This document shows positions 63,402-64,000 of a stretch of 64,000 bases of DNA, in pieces. The DNA is from Microvirga lenta (GTDB lineage Bacteria > Pseudomonadota > Alphaproteobacteria > Rhizobiales > Beijerinckiaceae): NCBI RefSeq assembly GCF_020532555.1, contig NZ_JAJBBR010000012.1:122091-186090 (forward strand), in the 5' to 3' direction. Within the stretch, counting starts at the first letter, position 1. Each line of letters begins with the position of its first letter. The notes below the pieces were generated by a model. The model was not told the DNA's origin, did no database searches, and worked only from the letters and a program-made list of their open reading frames with translations. The position numbers were made by a program, and so were the translations under genes.

Positions 63402-64000
63402 TCAGAAGTTGAAGTCGTCTACGTTCGGTCCCGTGGTGCCCCCCAGGATGAGAACTCCGTTGGTGTGATCGTAGACGGTCTTCGTTCCGTCCGCGTGATA
63501 GGCCACGAGTGACATGCCGGCATCATCCCCATCAAGGTACGTCGTCAGCTTCGTCTGGGACCCGTCCTTCCCGAAGTAGGTCACCGACCTCGAATTCGCC
63601 TCCTCATCGAAGGTGATCACGCTTCGAGCGTTCTCCGGTACACGGAAGACGTCGAATTGGAAGAACTGCTCCGTGGACGGGACAGTCCGGATCGGGTCGG
63701 GCTCGTTCACGGGCGAGGGCTCCACCACCGGGGCATCGTTTCTGGGAACGAAGTTCTGCGCCGGAGCCACGCTACCGCCGCCGGAGACGGTCTGCGGGCT
63801 TGGGATCGGAGCCTGGTCCACCTTGTCGAGGGTGAAGGACTTGAGATCCATGGAGCCGCCGCTGAAGGCCAGACGCACGGTCTGCACGCCCGCCTCCAGA
63901 TCGACCTGCACCTTCCCGGTCTGCTGGAACGTCGACCAGCCGCCGGTGAAGCCCACCCCCACCGGAGTGGCCGTCTCGTAGACCGTGCCGCCCTTCTCGA
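63402..64000 (-). CDS. Carbohydrate-binding-type protein (C-terminal part, cut by window edge)
   Basis: The visible 198 codons are the end of a larger gene. The first 50 residues (YETATPVGVGFTGGWSTFQQ, TGKVQVDLEAGVQTVRLAFS) match the end of a CBM6/CBM35-like jelly-roll, with DLKSFTLDKV the last strand. A Pro/Asn/Glu linker (VPRNDAPVVEPSPVNEPDPI) follows and then a terminal beta-rich unit (FDVFRVPENARSVITFDEEA, NGVLILGGTTGPNVDDFNF). Such tails often occur on large secreted calcium-dependent proteins with sugar-binding parts. The rest lies right of the window. Confidence 0.75.
   Translation of the reverse strand, partial: EKGGTVYETATPVGVGFTGGWSTFQQTGKVQVDLEAGVQTVRLAFSGGSMDLKSFTLDKVDQAPIPSPQTVSGGGSVAPAQNFVPRNDAPVVEPSPVNEPDPIRTVPSTEQFFQFDVFRVPENARSVITFDEEANSRSVTYFGKDGSQTKLTTYLDGDDAGMSLVAYHADGTKTVYDHTNGVLILGGTTGPNVDDFNF

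Overview
The window is high-GC alphaproteobacterial chromosome. Gene families, gene order and palindromic intergenic repeats point to the Hyphomicrobiales. A Methylobacteriaceae member such as Microvirga is my best guess, but this comes from general resemblance and not from a search. Most of the DNA is tightly packed housekeeping sequence with many 1-4 base start/stop overlaps.

Positions 1-18081 are a long minus-strand block: dgt, argS, a SPOR-domain protein, nagZ, scpA, scpB, an orphan ABC ATPase, tatABC, serS, surE, pcm, an NlpD-like LytM factor, yajC, secD and secF (cut by the left edge). It covers dNTP control, peptidoglycan recycling and septation, chromosome condensation, and both Tat and Sec export. 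Only a DUF815 ATPase interrupts it on the plus strand. Divergent from dgt come erpA and a 620-residue exported protein of unknown function.

Positions 20780-31700 hold maeB (malic enzyme fused to a phosphotransacetylase-like domain) and aspS followed by two overlapping surface-polysaccharide genes (glycosyltransferase 2 and acyltransferase 3). A CatB-type acetyltransferase runs into that operon from the other side. Then come a glyoxalase-fold protein, a small WYL-like protein and rnd. Positions 30171-38233 carry ppx, ppk, hdaA, an AI-2E-family exporter and pgsA on the minus strand, divergent from purM-purN.

Positions 38355-50590 are more mixed: a stand-alone molybdopterin oxidoreductase, ndk, two glutathione transferases, an AAC(6')-like acetyltransferase, two other GNAT proteins, several small exported proteins and gatB. 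gatC-gatA lie further right. Next are a UPF0173 hydrolase, a four-gene sugar ABC transporter of the trehalose/alpha-glucoside type, and ruvX. The last 6 kb hold tRNA-Gln(CUG) and a run of small membrane, exported or stress-type proteins (PilZ, DUF6894, BON, cupredoxin-like). One of these has an exact match to the EcfG general-stress promoter. A carbohydrate-binding-type protein is cut by the right edge.

Four repeat families lie between genes, mostly where two genes converge. I found no prophage, transposase, CRISPR array or defence island. The most notable points are the EcfG-type promoter, two unlisted very small membrane-protein genes with good ribosome binding sites, a 12-bp hairpin inside the start of a transporter permease gene, a repeat whose core is inverted between copies, a TGAAC-type operator dyad, and the aspS-linked glycan-modification genes.
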